A stretch of 64,000 nucleotides of DNA from Antedon mediterranea (taxonomy: Eukaryota > Echinodermata > Crinoidea > Comatulida > Antedonidae), in NCBI RefSeq assembly GCF_964355755.1, contig NC_092670.1:10417201-10481200 (forward strand), given 5' to 3'. A program made the translations under genes and the position numbers. Under the pieces are notes generated by a model, which saw nothing but the letters and a program-made list of their open reading frames with translations, was not told where the DNA came from and made no database searches. The stretch's first letter is position 1, and each line of letters begins with the position of its first letter. Below are positions 1 to 13,060 of this stretch, piece after piece.

Positions 1-1231
1 ATATTATTTCTATTTAGTATCTGATTTATAAAGGTTTATGGTTGCAAATTTACAAAGAATGAAATCTACAAAGTGAAAAAAAATACAAGTTTAAATCTAT
101 TGCAATTTAATATCCTTAAGAACAGTTGAAAATTAAGTTTTGAAAATACAGATTTTGCAATCATTACTTCAATAAACACTAAATGAGGAAAAAACCCAAC
201 CAAAATTTCTCAGAAGTGACAATTATAATTTTTTAAATGAAAATTATGTATGAATATGAAATTAATAAACAAATAATTGTAATAAAATATTTGATTATGA
301 ATAAACCCCCTTTTCTTGAAGTGCCCTTTCAAACTAGACTAGGCATAGCCGATATGACAATTTCTTGGCTATTCTGTATAGCCAGCAGGCAAATTGTACT
401 TTTCTTACTACTAAGTCCTAGGAAAATTTGTCTAGTTTATAAATATTAGTATGTTAAAATATTAAAAATAGAAATATATTAATAACATTTAAATTTTGTC
501 TTAACTAAAAGAAGACACATAGATTGTATTTACCTATGTATACAGTACCAGTAATAAATGTAATCTTTATGTTAAATTTACTTCAAATGATTTATATACA
601 ATTAAAAAGAAATATCATATCTATACACGTAACCATACATATGAGGTATCAAAGTGACTGCAATTGAACCTTTTTTTAAACTATAACATTTAAAAAATCC
701 CCACCTGCACCTTTTTCCTGTCATTGTTGTTTTTAATGAACTACAATATGGGTTACAGGTAAACAAGCTTTGCTCTTATGGTCATCCATACTAGCATTTG
801 TTTTTTATCCCTCATGATATTTAAATGGTAAAATAAATTTATACTTGACTCTCTTTTTATATTGATAGAGATATTTTTTTATTTTATATATGTATTTAAT
901 TTATATTTGGAATTAAGTGATTCTTCATAATATTTTTGTTTATTACTTTTATATACTAAATAAATTTTGAGGAGGTCCAACCATGTTTACATTACTTCAC
1001 TCTGTAAATTTAATTGCTATGGCGTTGCTTAATCTGTATACAATTTGTTTTAAATTCTAGCTATCAATTTAAAACAGAACCCGAGATACAATAGATCACC
1101 AAAGTAAGAAAACACCTTCAGGAGCCAAAACAATTCCTACTAATAGGCGTTTCCCCGAAACCAAGTTTTGTTGAATACACTACATAAGTTGTTCATTCCA
1201 TCAGTACACTAAATCAGAAAATTTAACTCAC
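1..1231. other. AT-rich non-coding, probably intron of the PAN-domain gene
   Basis: No convincing exon on either strand. Because the PAN exon on the minus strand ends in a splice donor at 1231, this stretch should be the beginning of its first intron. Only short spurious open frames occur, such as 237-449. Confidence 0.5.
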
Positions 1232-1522
1232 CCTTTCGATGTAACAAAACTCTGGCTTTTGAATTACGTTGTTTTCAACTGATGCTTCTTCCAGTATTTG
1301 CTTACTGATTTGACAAACACGATCTTTCTGGTTATAGTTGACCGACAAGCAATCAGATTTGTGGGAACATTCCAGCAAACAATTTACACGGCTTATATTC
1401 TTCAATTCGTAACTCCAACCCTCAAGAGCCTGTCCCTGGATAACTGTATAGAATGAATTGGTCGAAAGAACGACAATAGGCAGGAGATTAAGAACGACAA
1501 CCAAAGTTGCAAACGTATGCAT
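1232..1522 (-). CDS. First coding exon of a secreted PAN/apple-domain protein (partial gene)
   Basis: Seen: a reading frame beginning with Met, followed by a hydrophobic stretch (LVVVLNLLPIVVL) that fits a signal peptide, then a Cys-rich module with the spacing of a PAN/apple domain (VNCLLECSHKSDCLSVNYN, then VCQISKQ, ending FCYIER). The exon ends at a good donor (GTGAGT, 1231-1226) in phase 0. The open frame continues upstream to 1594, but the Met at 1522 directly precedes the signal peptide and is the preferred start. Known: in marine invertebrates such N-terminal PAN domains often precede a C-terminal fibrinogen-like domain, and two fibrinogen-domain terminal exons lie elsewhere in this window on the same strand. 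Inference: this is the 5' end of another PAN-fibrinogen lectin whose 3' exons lie left of position 1. Ligand unknown. Confidence 0.75.
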
Positions 1523-3261
1523 TGCGACGTTTTGGAAATACGTATTGACAAAATAAACTGTATGATGTGCCTTCAAATGCAACTTGTCGTACACCTTATT
1601 TGTGGTAATAAGGAACTACTGTACGTTTTCATCTTCTGATGTGCGTATTATAGATGTTCCATCCAAGTATAATACAATAGAACTTTGTCTGCACCAATCA
1701 AAAACGTGTTAGTAATAATAAGTTATACTGTAACTATGTATGAACAAATTTCTAATAGCCTATAAAATCGAACCATCAAATTCATGGAGTTTTTGAATTA
1801 TATATTAATATAAATTGAAATTACTATGTAGCTGGATTATAACATTCTATGATCAATGTTCTGTTGTTTTTTTTTAACAAATTCAGTGTTTTGGTTCAAG
1901 TATCTCTATTTTTAAATCTTATTATGCATCTAAGTCTAATTGAATTTATTTTCATTATTTAAAACACGTTCTCTGCATGTAGAATAATAGAAGCTGCATT
2001 ATTGTAAATTTAGTATCGTGTTTGTTGACAGTTGACATAAATTAATTTTCCATATGTTGTTTTCACATTGCTACTACAACATTACTTTTTAGTAATTGTT
2101 GTTGATGCAACGATATATAATAAACAACTACTAATATAATGTAAAATAGTTGTATAATTTATTTCCAAGTGAATAATATATTAAGATTCAAATCGATGAA
2201 CAATAGATAAGATTGCAACAAGCTAGTAATGATGTGTAGCAGATATTAGGATGAATGTGTTTAAACTTTAGAAGCATGTGATTTAATAGTTTCACTAGTC
2301 ACATTCTATTATGACCAATAGGAATTAAGAATGTCATTGGTGTGCTTGCCTTATGCATAAGGAGTGACCACATTCTTTCATGTAGACTAGTGGACTGTGG
2401 TTAATTAATATTTATTGCTTTACTAAGAAAAGTTGGTAACTATCTAATGAAAAAAAAAAAAACAAATTAAGTTAAGGAACAAACTGTACAAATGAAATCT
2501 GTCTGCCAGACTTAGTAATTCTGACAGGGTCAGTAGCAATGCTCTTAATGTTATATGCTTATTTTGAATCGGCATTTATATATTATATATGCCATCTAGA
2601 ACACTAGTTACAGATTAAATTTTTATATTATATAAGGTTATGTTTTGCGGCGTGCATGAGGTAGAAACATGAGCAAGAATACTTGCCACCCGTTTAAAAA
2701 TCATTTTTGAAATGGTGCATGTGAATGCACATGCTGCTGACCACTTGCTGTCTTCACATCTAAATGACCGGATTGTGACGTAGTAAAATGGTTCGTGAAT
2801 TACTAAACGCAGCATTCAGTATTTGTAAAGAAATTGATTTAAACACAAATTTTTCATAAAAATGTGCCATTCTAACATGGCTTAAATGAATAAAGGAGAA
2901 ATAAAAGGTGCCCAAGCTCAAACAGATTATCGGACTTGCAGTTTAGGAGGAGATACAGGAACAAACTTTGGCTTAGTGCTATTATAATATGATGATCAAC
3001 GAACAAAACATCTTAAACAGCCCCTTTGCTCAAGATTACATATCCAACCTTTCCAGAACTTGGAACCATCCCTTACCTTCATATCACTTTCAACACCCAC
3101 CAAAAATCATTTCCGTACCCCTGTGTTGAACTATAGTATATATTTGAATAGCTTTAAAAAAAAAGTGACCAATAAAGAAATCTGATGTAATAATAAAACT
3201 AGCGTTAAATTTGTCTGTTATAAGACAACATTTAATGTACCCTATCTAAAAAAAAAACTGG
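1523..3261. other. Intergenic AT-rich DNA
   Basis: No exon recognised. It would contain the promoter of the minus-strand PAN gene. A short hairpin (GCATGTG, four bases, CACATGC) lies near 2718, and an A-run at about 2449-2462. Confidence 0.4.
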
Positions 3262-6200
3262 TAAAAATACTTTTATTGCAACTTTTGGGTTGAATTATAC
3301 AAAAATATATACTTAGACTTAAATGAAAAAAATATATCAAATCCATCAACGATATAAATCAAAAAAACACAAAAACATCGAACAACAGACAAAATGAAGT
3401 CAAGTCAGGGAACGAAGCGACTGTGCAGGGATATATAAATATGCTTACCACTTGTGAAAGAGACCAAAGTTTACAATAAAATTTTTTGATCGTTCCGTTT
3501 TTATTTTTGGAATGCAAAATTCTTTAACTTGTCTTAAATTGTATCTAGATTTAGGCGCTTTTGGAAGAAGGTGATGAAGTCTATGGGAAGGGTTTTTAAG
3601 TTTCTGATAGTAATCCTTGCACAGTCTAGTTCGACGTTCACATAGCACAGGCACATTACATTGAGCCATTGCTTTGTTGTAACTGAGCTCTGGGAACGTG
3701 ATTCTAAGCGCCCTTCGTTGGATACTTTCCAGTTGGTCAGACTGCAATTTAGTTAAGCACGTTCCCCAAACGGGGACGGCGTATTCTAGTACAGGTCTGA
3801 TAACACAACAATAGAAATAGCATAAGTCTTGGGCGTCTAGACCGGACCGGCGCAATTGTTTAAGGAAATATAACCGTGAGTTTGATTTAGCTATCAAAGA
3901 ATCAATATGGGGTTGCCATGATAAATTGTCACATATAATAATTCCAAGGAGCTTAGTACGGCAAACCTGGTTAACACTACATTTATTAATAATTAGAAGA
4001 TTAAATATCGACTTGTTTTTCTTACAACTCACAATTAATTCACATGTTTTTTTAGCATTGAGGGTCATATGGTTAAGCCGAGTCCATGCAAGGGCCGAGT
4101 TAGCTATATTTTGCAAGTTACTATTGGACAGTTTAGACACCCTTTCGAAAACAGTAGTATCATCCATAAATTTAACACATGGTTTACCATTTAAAAGGTC
4201 ATTGATAAAAATAATAAACATAATAGGGCCAATCCACGACCCCTGGGGTATGCCTCCGTTTGGCGATAGCCATTCAGAAAGACTATCACCAATTTTAACA
4301 CGTTGTTGTCGGTTATACAGGAAGGCATTAACCCATCGGATCAGGTGACTATCAACCCCCAGCGCAATGAGTTTGTTTAAGAGAATTTTGTGGTCGATCA
4401 AATCGTAGGCCTTTTTAAAATCCAATAATAAAACTCTAACCTCTTCGCCCGCATCAGTGGCAAGGAAACAAACACTAAGGAATTCAATTAAGGCGTCAAC
4501 CGTAGAAACACCTTTACAACAACCAAATTGGTTTAGGTTAATCTTATCCTTAACTTGGTGCCAGATCATTTCACCCACTAGGCTCTCAATTACCTTTGCC
4601 ATTATAGGAGTTAAAGCTATTGGGCGGAGATCACTTTCGACCAACTTTGGGGGAAACACTTTTGGGATTGGGACAATATTGGCTCGTTTCCATTCTTGGG
4701 GAACCCATCCGTTTCTAACACTTGAGTTAGCAATAGCACATAAAGGACCACTAAGAATCTCAGCACCCTCTTTAAACACCCAGGGGGGAAGGTCATCTGG
4801 ACCAGGGGCTTTATTACATTTAATTTAATTAAGTTTAATCCTGACAGTTTCCAGCTCTATGATAAGGTGACTAGGGATTTCATCAATATCTGATAGTGGA
4901 TCTAGGGGAGGGAGGGGTTTAAATTCCGTGGTCAATGAGGCAAAAAATTGATTAATTTTATTTGAAAGCAAGGTGTTATTGCCGTTACACAGCAAATTTG
5001 ACATTCCTACAAGTGCATGATTTTCTTTGCATCCTAGATTGAGAAACCTTTTGGTGTGTTTCCACCAGGATCGGGAATCCGAATTCAAGAGCTTAGCTAC
5101 ATTGTTTTTGTAAAAAGATTTACGTAGGGATTTTGACATCCGGTTAACTTTGTTTCTCAGTGAGCGGAACAACTCAATAAGATTTCCTTCCTTAAAAGCA
5201 ATTTGACGTTTACCAATAAGATTCTTATATTTGGAAGTAACCCAGGGTTTATCCATCACATACTGTGTTAAGGGAACAAGGGGAAAATGATGGTTAAATA
5301 AAGATTGTAACTTATCATTAAAAAACTTAAATTGACTATAACAATCATTTAACTTATACATATCATGCCATCTAATACTACAAATGTCCTCAAAAAACAA
5401 AAGTTTATTGTTCTGTTTAAACAACCTCTTAAGGCTCTTGTTAGTGTAGTAGTGATCAAGTTTCACATTTGCGACCGGCTTGCAGATAACTACCCTATGG
5501 TCCGAAAGGCCAAGAGGAGGCTCGGTGATAGGGGCCAAATAAAACTCTCCCAATGACGTATAAAACAAATCGAGAATCGCTTCCTTTCTTGTGGGTATTT
5601 TAACTAGTTGCTTTAGCGGGAACTTTACCAATTTATAGTCCTTCATGCGGTTAAAATCACCAGTAATCACGATGCCGGTTTCCGGGTGCTTTGAGCACAC
5701 ATAATCAAGACTGTGAATAATATGGTTGCACATTTCTAAATCATTTGAATTTGGAGGGTGGTAGATCAATCCTATGGTTATATTCGCGATTTTGCGTGGC
5801 AAGCGTTTGGGACGAATGGTTATCCATATACTCTCGAATGCTTCATCCTTAATTTCTGACCAAACTTTATAAGGAATTGAGTCTTTCACATATACGACTA
5901 CTCCTCCGCCTCTTCTATCGCCTGGTCTATCTGATCTAATAAGAGAGTAGCCTTCAATTTCCACAATCGTATTTAAAATAAATGGTTTGAGGTGAGTTTC
6001 CGTAATTGTAATGATGTCGTAGGCAGATTGTTTAACTCTATGGACAAGTTCGTCCATTTTGTTTGGTAGCGATAGAGCATTAGTACTAAAAAACGAAGGA
6101 AAATTCCACCCAGTATATTGTTGAGCGAGATGAACAAGGTTGTTAGGGTTACATCCTCTGGAACCTTTTCCACACTGCCTATGGTTATGTCTTGAGGATA

Positions 6201-6620
6201 TCCTAACTGGTATTACCCTCTGTTTGAATCTACCTCCACGACAACCGCGATGGTGGGTGGCTAGAATTCCCAGCTCTTTAAGAGAAACGAATACATCCTT
6301 GCTTAGTTTAGCGTCGGAATACTTATAGCCTGCGATACGCTCTCTACTGAAACACATTGTTATGCAAATGAGGATCACTGGAATGTTCCGTCAGGACAAG
6401 CTTCTCCACCACTGCAACGTTTCCGGCGAATCCGAGATGTTATATGTACCAACAATGGGCCTAGCTTTAGTACAGTTCCAACTTGACAATTTTAAGACAG
6501 CACAAACAAAGTTTCACCAAACAAATCTTATCACCACAAACAGACAGTTAAATGCAAACAGAATATCCACACCAAACATCAAATAAGAAAACAAAAAAGC
6601 ATGAAAATAAGTATTTTCTT
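3262..6620 (-). mobile_element. Non-LTR retrotransposon, nearly full length, CR1/Jockey-like
   Basis: A minus-strand LINE carrying an apurinic-type endonuclease followed by reverse transcriptase. The 3' UTR runs from the stop at 3445 to about 3262, ending in an AATAAA-containing AT-rich stretch. The 5' limit near 6620 is approximate, and no target-site duplication was identified. It lies just upstream of GTDC1 exon 6, so it probably sits in that intron, antisense to the gene. Confidence 0.8.
3445..6378 (-). pseudogene. LINE ORF2: endonuclease and reverse transcriptase with one in-frame stop
   Basis: The N-terminal part (6378 to 4825, 517 codons) holds an exonuclease-endonuclease-phosphatase domain: ITETHLKP, RRGGGVVVYVKD, GDFNR and GLSDHRVV are the expected catalytic and metal-binding blocks. 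A TAA at 4825-4827 interrupts the frame, which continues unchanged with the usual pre-RT block APGPDDLPPW and then the RT (Met at 4779 to 3445). The RT has LLLDFKKAYDLIDH, GGIPQGSWIGP and the catalytic box FMDD where most LINEs have FADD or YADD; Met at this position is tolerated in other RTs. With only one nonsense change over about 975 codons the copy looks young. The stop could also be a sequencing error. Confidence 0.8.
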
Positions 6621-6745
6621 CGCTGCCAGATAGGGCGCGTCTGTACCGGATTACGTCCGTTGATAAATAAATATCTAGTGAGTTTACTGGTGCAATTATT
6701 AAATAAAGAAATTAAATTTAATTTTGTTCTTTATTGTTCTTTTAG

Positions 6746-6819
6746 GCTTGAAGCTGTTCATTGTGGGTGTCTTCCTTTGTGTCCTAATAACCAGCTGGTT
6801 TATCCTGAAATATTTCCTA
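6746..6819 (+). CDS. GTDC1: GTDC1 homologue, penultimate coding exon
   Basis: Seen: 74 nt between an acceptor (TTTTAG ending 6745) and a donor (GTAAGT at 6820), encoding [16 protein letters not shown] and then LVYPEIFP. This is the conserved nucleotide-sugar-binding block of the glycosyltransferase domain in GTDC1. It begins with one base of a split codon and ends with one base. The start phase is exactly the one needed to follow the exon ending at 52889, and the end phase fits the exon starting at 17855. Known: GTDC1 (also called QTMAN) mannosylates queuosine in tRNA-Asp. Odd: the upstream exons are not found left of this exon, but 39-46 kb to the right. Either this is the tail of a second, tandem GTDC1 whose 5' part lies left of the window, or the region is rearranged. 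Confidence 0.85.
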
Positions 6820-7049
6820 GTAAGTTTAGAGTTCTCAACTTGCTATAATTGTTTTCAGTAGTTTGGATAAAAAAATTCTGTAGTAATTACAAAATAGTTG
6901 TCATGTTTGTTTCAGAGCATCTATATATAAATTATGGTTAATTCTGACATAGGCGAGCACAATGCAAAAACTTCAGTACAAATCTCCGCCTTGGATACCT
7001 ACCTTATCTATCCGAGATGTACCGCGAAACGTAGATTTGATAACATTAG

Positions 7050-9723
7050 TAGTCCAGGAGTATTAGACTTTGAGGTAGAAATAAATATGCTAAAGCTGAA
7101 TTTTTCAGGATAGGTTCCTAATGTTGTCTGAAACAACATACTAAAAGTCCCCGGGTTTCCCCGTTGTGCTTCAACCCGATTGGGCCATTTTTCAAAATGG
7201 CGGCCATCTTAAAATTATTTACCATATGCTGACAACCAGTAGGTGTAAGTAAACAATCTTGGTGTCAAAATACTCAGAAGACCCATATTTATATTCACTG
7301 TAATGAAAAAGTTTAACAAAAAATGGTCAGAAATGCCTATTTTGACCTTTGACCCTAAATTTGGATTATCTCAATATCTCATCAATGACTGGCCGTAGAG
7401 ACTTCAAAGTTGTCCCAAATTATTCAGAATGCCCAACTTTCTATTCACTTTAATGACAGAAAAATACCAAATTCCTTTAGAAACCTTCTATTTTGACCTT
7501 TGAACTATTGACCTAGACACATTTTAATTTTATAGACATCTTGGTGATCGATAGGAGTACACAAGCGAAATTGCTGTCAAAATACTCAGAAGACCCATAT
7601 TTATATTCATTATAATGGAAAAGTTTTTAAAAAAATGACCGGAAATGCATGTTTTGAACTTTGACCCTAAATTTGGATTATCTCAATATCTCATCAACGA
7701 CTGGCCGTAGAGACTTCAAAGTTGTCCCAAATTATTCGGAATGCCCAACTTTCTATTCACTTTAATGAAAGAAAAATATCAAATTCCTTTAGAAACCTTC
7801 TATTTTGACCTTTGAACCCTTGATCTGGTCATATTTTATACCAAAATTGTATAGAAATCTTGGTGATCGATAGGAATACATAAGGGAATTTGGTGTCAAA
7901 ATACTCCAAAACACCCATGTTTCTGTTTACTCTTATAGAAATAATGTACTAAATTGAAAGTGTTTTGACCTTTGACCTTAATCATTACATTTTAATGAGA
8001 ATTAGTCTTATTTCGTGCCTAGCTTACCTGTATAAACCGACAATAGCCCGTGCTCTCCAGAGGGAGGGCTTAGATGCAAAAAGTTAAATTTAAGTTGACA
8101 TAAAGACAGACAGAATCTAACAATTCATCAGTATGGCCGTTGCCATGAGAGGTAAAATTCATTCCAAATTGCTCCGATGCTAAACAGAAAAACCAAGCCC
8201 CAATTTTAAACTATATATATGATACATTTTACTATCTGTTTGGGCTTTAGCCTGTTTTCACTTCTTTTATTAATTAGTAACCAAACAAATTTTATTATTT
8301 ATTTATTCTTGAAATATTAAGGTTAGAAATTAGTCCTCCAAAAAATGCCACGCTCTTTTCTATATGGCTAATGTCCATGTTTAAACTAAAGTTTCATATT
8401 GTATTTTATTATTTAGGTGATTTGTCAAATGACACATTGTGACCCTTTGATACCTGAAATTATGGCCTCATATCTATATTGATGAATATTATTATTCGTC
8501 CATCGGACATTTTTTCTAGGCTGTTTCAGATAAATTTTACATCTCATGGCATGATGAATGGTATGATATGTCCATCATGCTATTTGGGACTTAAATTATT
8601 AAATTATAATGTAGTGATTAAAGTCAAAGGTTTTGGAATATTTTGACAACAAATTCGCTTATGTATTCCTATCGATCACCAAGATTTCTATATAATTATG
8701 ATATAAAATATTGTATTGGCCAGATCAATAGTTCAAATGGCAAAATAGGTGGTTTCTAAAGGCTTTTAGTATTTTTCTTTAACTACAGTGAATAGAGAGT
8801 TGGGCACACTGCTTAATTTAGGCCAGCAGTTGATGCGGTATTGATATAACCCAAATTTAGGATCAAAGTTATAAATTTTGAAACCAATTTCGTATCCTAT
8901 CGATCACCAAGATGTCTATAAAAATAAATATGCCTACGTCAATAGTTCAAAGGTCAAAATAGAAGGTTTCTAAAGGTTTTTGGTATTTTTCTTTCATTAA
9001 AGTAAATAGAAAGTTGGGAATTCCGAATAATTTGGGAAAACTTTGAAGTATCTACGGCCAGTCGTTGATGAGATATTGAGATAATCCAAATTTAGGGTCA
9101 AAGTTCAAAACATGCATTTCCTGTCATTTTTTAAAAAACTTTTCCATTATAATGAATATAAATATGGGTCTTCTGAGTATTTTGACACCAATTTCGCTTA
9201 TGTATTCCTATCGATCACCAAGATGTCTATAAAATTAAAAATATGCTTAGGTCAATAGTTCAAAGGTCAGAATAGAAGGTTTCTAAAAGAATTTAGTATT
9301 TTTCTTTCATTAGAGTGAATAGAAAGTTGGGCAATCTGAATAATTTGGGACAATTTTGAACTCTCTACGGCCAGTCGTTGATGAGATATTGAGATAATCC
9401 AAATGTATGGTCAAAGGTCAAAACAGGCATTTCCAGTCGTTTTTTTTAAAACTTCTCCATTACAGTGAATATAAATATTGGTCTTCTGAGTATTTTGACA
9501 CCAAAATTGTTTACTTACATCTACTGGTTGTCAAAATATGGTAAATAATGTTAAGATGGCCGCCATTTTGAAAAATGGCCCAATCAGGTTGAAGCACAAG
9601 AGGGAAACCCGGGGACTTTTAGTATGTTGTTCCAGACAACATTGGGGACCTATCCTGAAAAATTCAGCTTTAGCATATTTATTTCTACCTTTGGCCCTTT
9701 TTTTGTCTAATACTCCTGGACTA
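7050..9723. mobile_element. Non-autonomous DNA transposon with roughly 1-kb terminal inverted repeats
   Basis: Ends are exact inverted copies: TAGTCCAGGAGTATTAGAC at 7050 and its complement ending at 9723. Inverted homology continues inward for about 1 kb on each side, with a centre at about 8000-8600. Flanking TAG occurs at 7047-7049 and 9724-9726, a 3-bp target-site duplication. Inside each arm a block of about 312 bp is tandemly repeated (for example around 7350 and 7663). No transposase is present. It lies in the intron between the two 3' GTDC1 exons. Confidence 0.8.
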
Positions 9724-9726
9724 TAG

Positions 9727-10639
9727 TGTTCACGCCGACGCTATTGTTCCATATTTTTATCTTAGGAAGATATTATAAAGGGTTTTTTAACAACATTTAT
9801 GATTTCAACATTAGATTTTCCTCTCAATTTCAATCATTACGCGGACCAGGCTACGTTAGCGTTACGGTTAGGCAATTTGGTTTTGACAAGCAATTACTGT
9901 CAGTGCTTTGTAAGTTATTGTGATTTTATTGCCCTGGAGTGTCATTTGAGCCACAAGTTCTAACTACAAGTCCTGCCCACTGGAGGTTGGTCTAACCTGA
10001 GATGATTCGCATGGAAGAGCTTGAGTCCGTTCTCTTAAGTTTGGCCTCGATGACCTTTGCGCAGGCTACCTAGAATTCTCATGGGCCATTAAATATTCAG
10101 TTTCAACTTTTAGATTTTATGTGGTTTGAGACTTTGTTGAGCATTTTTAAAAATGTGTATAGGCCTACTACAGTACATAATATTAATATTTAATCAAAGA
10201 TAAGAACAATAATGCAATATACATTAAGATATAAATGATGTAAAATAAACCATAAAGATTAATACAATAAACTACAAATAGCCAATTTTTAAGTTTTAAT
10301 GGAAAAAAATGATTGACCTATGAAAGAACCCTAAAATAAACATATAAACAAAAATAAACGCCAAGTGATGATAACCAATTTAAATTAATACACATTCAAA
10401 AGTTTTATCATCATGTAAATAATTATCTTAAATTAAAAATGAAAGATATATTTAGGTTAACAAATTGAATATAATATGTTTCCTTTTTTCTTATCACTCT
10501 TGAAAAGTAATGTTATCTGTTATCTGCCAGAGTCACATGTTCTGACCCTTTCCTTCATTTGTTTAGCTCTGTTGATGAATACTCTGATACTTTTTTTCGT
10601 AAAATGCTACAAATAAGTGTGTATGTTTTTTACCCTGCC
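9727..10639. other. Non-coding spacer before the satellite
   Basis: No exon recognised. It contains one arm (9835-9866) of a 32-bp inverted repeat whose partner is at 15625-15656; otherwise AT-rich. Confidence 0.4.
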
Positions 10640-12175
10640 ACTGTTTTAGTACAACACAATTTTGTGTAACCTGCCACTGTTTTGTATCCCTGCCACAGTT
10701 TTTGTATCCCTGCAATCTTATTTTTTTCCAGAAACTTTGTATACAACACAAGTTTTTGTATCCTAGATCACTGTTTTGTACCCTGACACCGTTTTTGTTC
10801 CCTGCTACTGTTTTTGTACCCTGCCACCGTTTTTGTACCCTGCTACTGTTTTTGTACCATGCCCCAGTTTTTGTACCCAGCTGCCATCGTGTTTGTACCC
10901 TGCCACTGTTTTTGTACCCTGCCACTGTTTTTATACCCTGCCACCGTTTTTGTACCCTGCGACTGTTTTTGTACCCTGCCACCGTTTTTTTATCCTGCCA
11001 CCGTTTTTGTATCCCTGCCACCGTTTTTGTACCACTGTCATCGTCTTTTTTCCCAGACACTTTGTATACAACACAAGTTTTTGTACCATAGACCACTGCT
11101 TGTCATACCCTGTCTCTGTTTTTGTACCCTGATACCGTTTTTGTACCATGTCACCGTTTTTGTACCCTGCCACTATTTTTGTACCTTGCCACTGTTTTTG
11201 TACCCATCTGCCATCGTTTTTGTACCCTGCCACCGTTTTTGTACCCAGCTGCCATCGATTTTGTACTGCCACCGTTTTTGTACCCTGCCACTTTTTTGTA
11301 CCCTGCCACCGTTTTTGTACCCTGCTACTGTTTTTGTACCATGCCCCAGTTTTTGTACCCAGCTGCCATCGTGTTTGTACCCTGCCACTGTTTTTGTACC
11401 CTGCCACTGTTTTTATACCCTGCCACCGTTTTTGTACCCTGCGACTGTTTTTGTACCCTGCCACAGTTTTTTTATCCTGCCACCGTTTTTGTATCCCTGC
11501 CACCGTTTTTGTACCACTGTCATCGTCTTTTTTCCCAGACACTTTGTATACAACACACGTTTTTGTACCATAGACCACTGCTTGTCATACCCTGTCTCTG
11601 TTTTTGTACCCTGATACTGTTTTTGTACCATGTCACCGTTTTTGTACCCTGCCACTATTTTTGTACCTTGCCACTGTTTTTGTACCCATCTGCCATCGTT
11701 TTTGTACCCTGCCACCGTTTTTGTACCCAGCTGCCATCGATTTTGTACTGCCACCGTTTTTGTACCCTGCCACTTTTTTGTACCCTGCCACCGTTTTTGT
11801 ACCCTGCCACTGTTTATGTACCCTGCGACTGTTTTTGTACCCAGCTGCCATCGTTTTTGTACCCTGCCATCGTTTTTGTACCCTGCCACCGTTTTTGTAC
11901 CCTGCCACCGTTTTTGTACCCTGCCACCGTTTTTGTACCCTGCCACCGTTTTTGTATCCTGCCACCGTTTTTGTACCCTGCCACTGTTTTTGTACCGAGC
12001 TGCTATCGTTTTTATACCCTGCCACCGTTTTTGTACCCTCCACTGTTTTTGTACCCTGCTCATTTTTTGTACCCAACTGCCATCAATGTTGTACCCTGCC
12101 ACTGTTTTTGTACCCTGCCACTTTTTTTGTACCCAGCTGCCATCGTTTTTGTACCCTGCCACCGTTTGTACCCTT
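10640..12175. repeat. 19-bp minisatellite array, block 1
   Basis: Tandem copies of a 19-bp unit close to TACCCTGCCACCGTTTTTG, with variants (CTGCTACTG, CAGCTGCCATCG). A higher-order repeat of about 482 bp is visible: the marker segment CCCAGACACTTTGTATACAA recurs at 11052 and 11534. Because 19 is not a multiple of 3 and the unit contributes no stop, long frames are open on both strands; they are not genes. Confidence 0.95.
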
Positions 12176-12228
12176 CCACCAGGGCCTTCCAGCCTTTTAA
12201 ACACTGCCTGACATACAAAGATATTTTA

Positions 12229-12360
12229 AGTCATTTTGTGAAAGATATACTTTCCCATTAAATTAAATAATTAATGGAATATCACAACCACTAAGTATTT
12301 ATTCCTGTATAAGGTCAGCAATCAGATTTCCCGCGAACTATTGTATAAAATTAGTGACGC
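12229..12360. repeat. Non-satellite interruption, repeated at 15125-15380
   Basis: The segment containing GTGAAAGATATACTTTCCCA and TATTCCTGTATAAGGTCAG separates the two satellite blocks. A related copy in the same orientation lies at about 15125-15380, carrying a longer middle part. This suggests the array was invaded or expanded around a duplicated segment. Confidence 0.7.
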
Positions 12361-13060
12361 TGTTTTTGTACACTGCCACCGTTTTTGTACCCTGCCACCG
12401 TTTTTGTACCCTGCCACTGTTTTTGTACCCAGCTGCCATCGTTTTTGTACTCTGCCATCGTTTTTGTACCCTGCCACCGTTTTTGTACCCTGCCACCGTT
12501 TTTGTACCCTCCACTGTTTTTGTACCCTGCTCATTTTTTTGTACCCAACTGCCATCGATGTTGTACCCTGCCACTGTTTTTGTACCCTGCCACTGTTTTT
12601 GTACCCTGCCACTTTTTTTGTACCCAGCTGCCGTCGTTTTTGTACCCTGCCACCGTTTTTGTACCCTGCCACCGTTTTTGTACCCTTCCACTATTTTTGT
12701 ACCCTGCCACTATTTTTGTACCCATCTGCCATCGTTTTTGTACCCTGCCACCGTTTTTGTACGCTGCCACTGTTTTTGTACCCTGTTACTGTTTTTGTAC
12801 CCAGCTGCCATCTATTTTGTACCCTGTCACCGTTTTTGTACCCTGCCACTGTTTTTGTACCCTGCTACTGTTTTTGTACCCTGCTACTGTTGTTGTACCC
12901 TGCTACTGTTTTTGTACCCTGCTACTGTTTTTGTACCCAGCTGCCATCGATTTTGTACCCTGCCACCGTTTTTGTACCCTGTCGCTGTTTGTGTACCCTG
13001 CCACTGTTTTTATACCCTGCCACCGTTTTTGTACCCAGTCAATGTTTTTGTACAAAACAA
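12356..13060. repeat. 19-bp minisatellite array, block 2
   Basis: Continuation of the same 19-bp family, ending in degenerate units at about 13050. It shares variant units with block 1 (for example CCTCCACTG followed by CTGCTCATT near 12040 and 12510), so the blocks exchanged or duplicated segments. Confidence 0.95.

Noticed and set aside
3926-4828. Plus-strand frames of 123-140 codons
   Set aside because: Antisense shadows of the LINE reverse transcriptase.
10640-13060. CRISPR array
   Set aside because: Units are contiguous with no spacers, and the DNA is eukaryotic.
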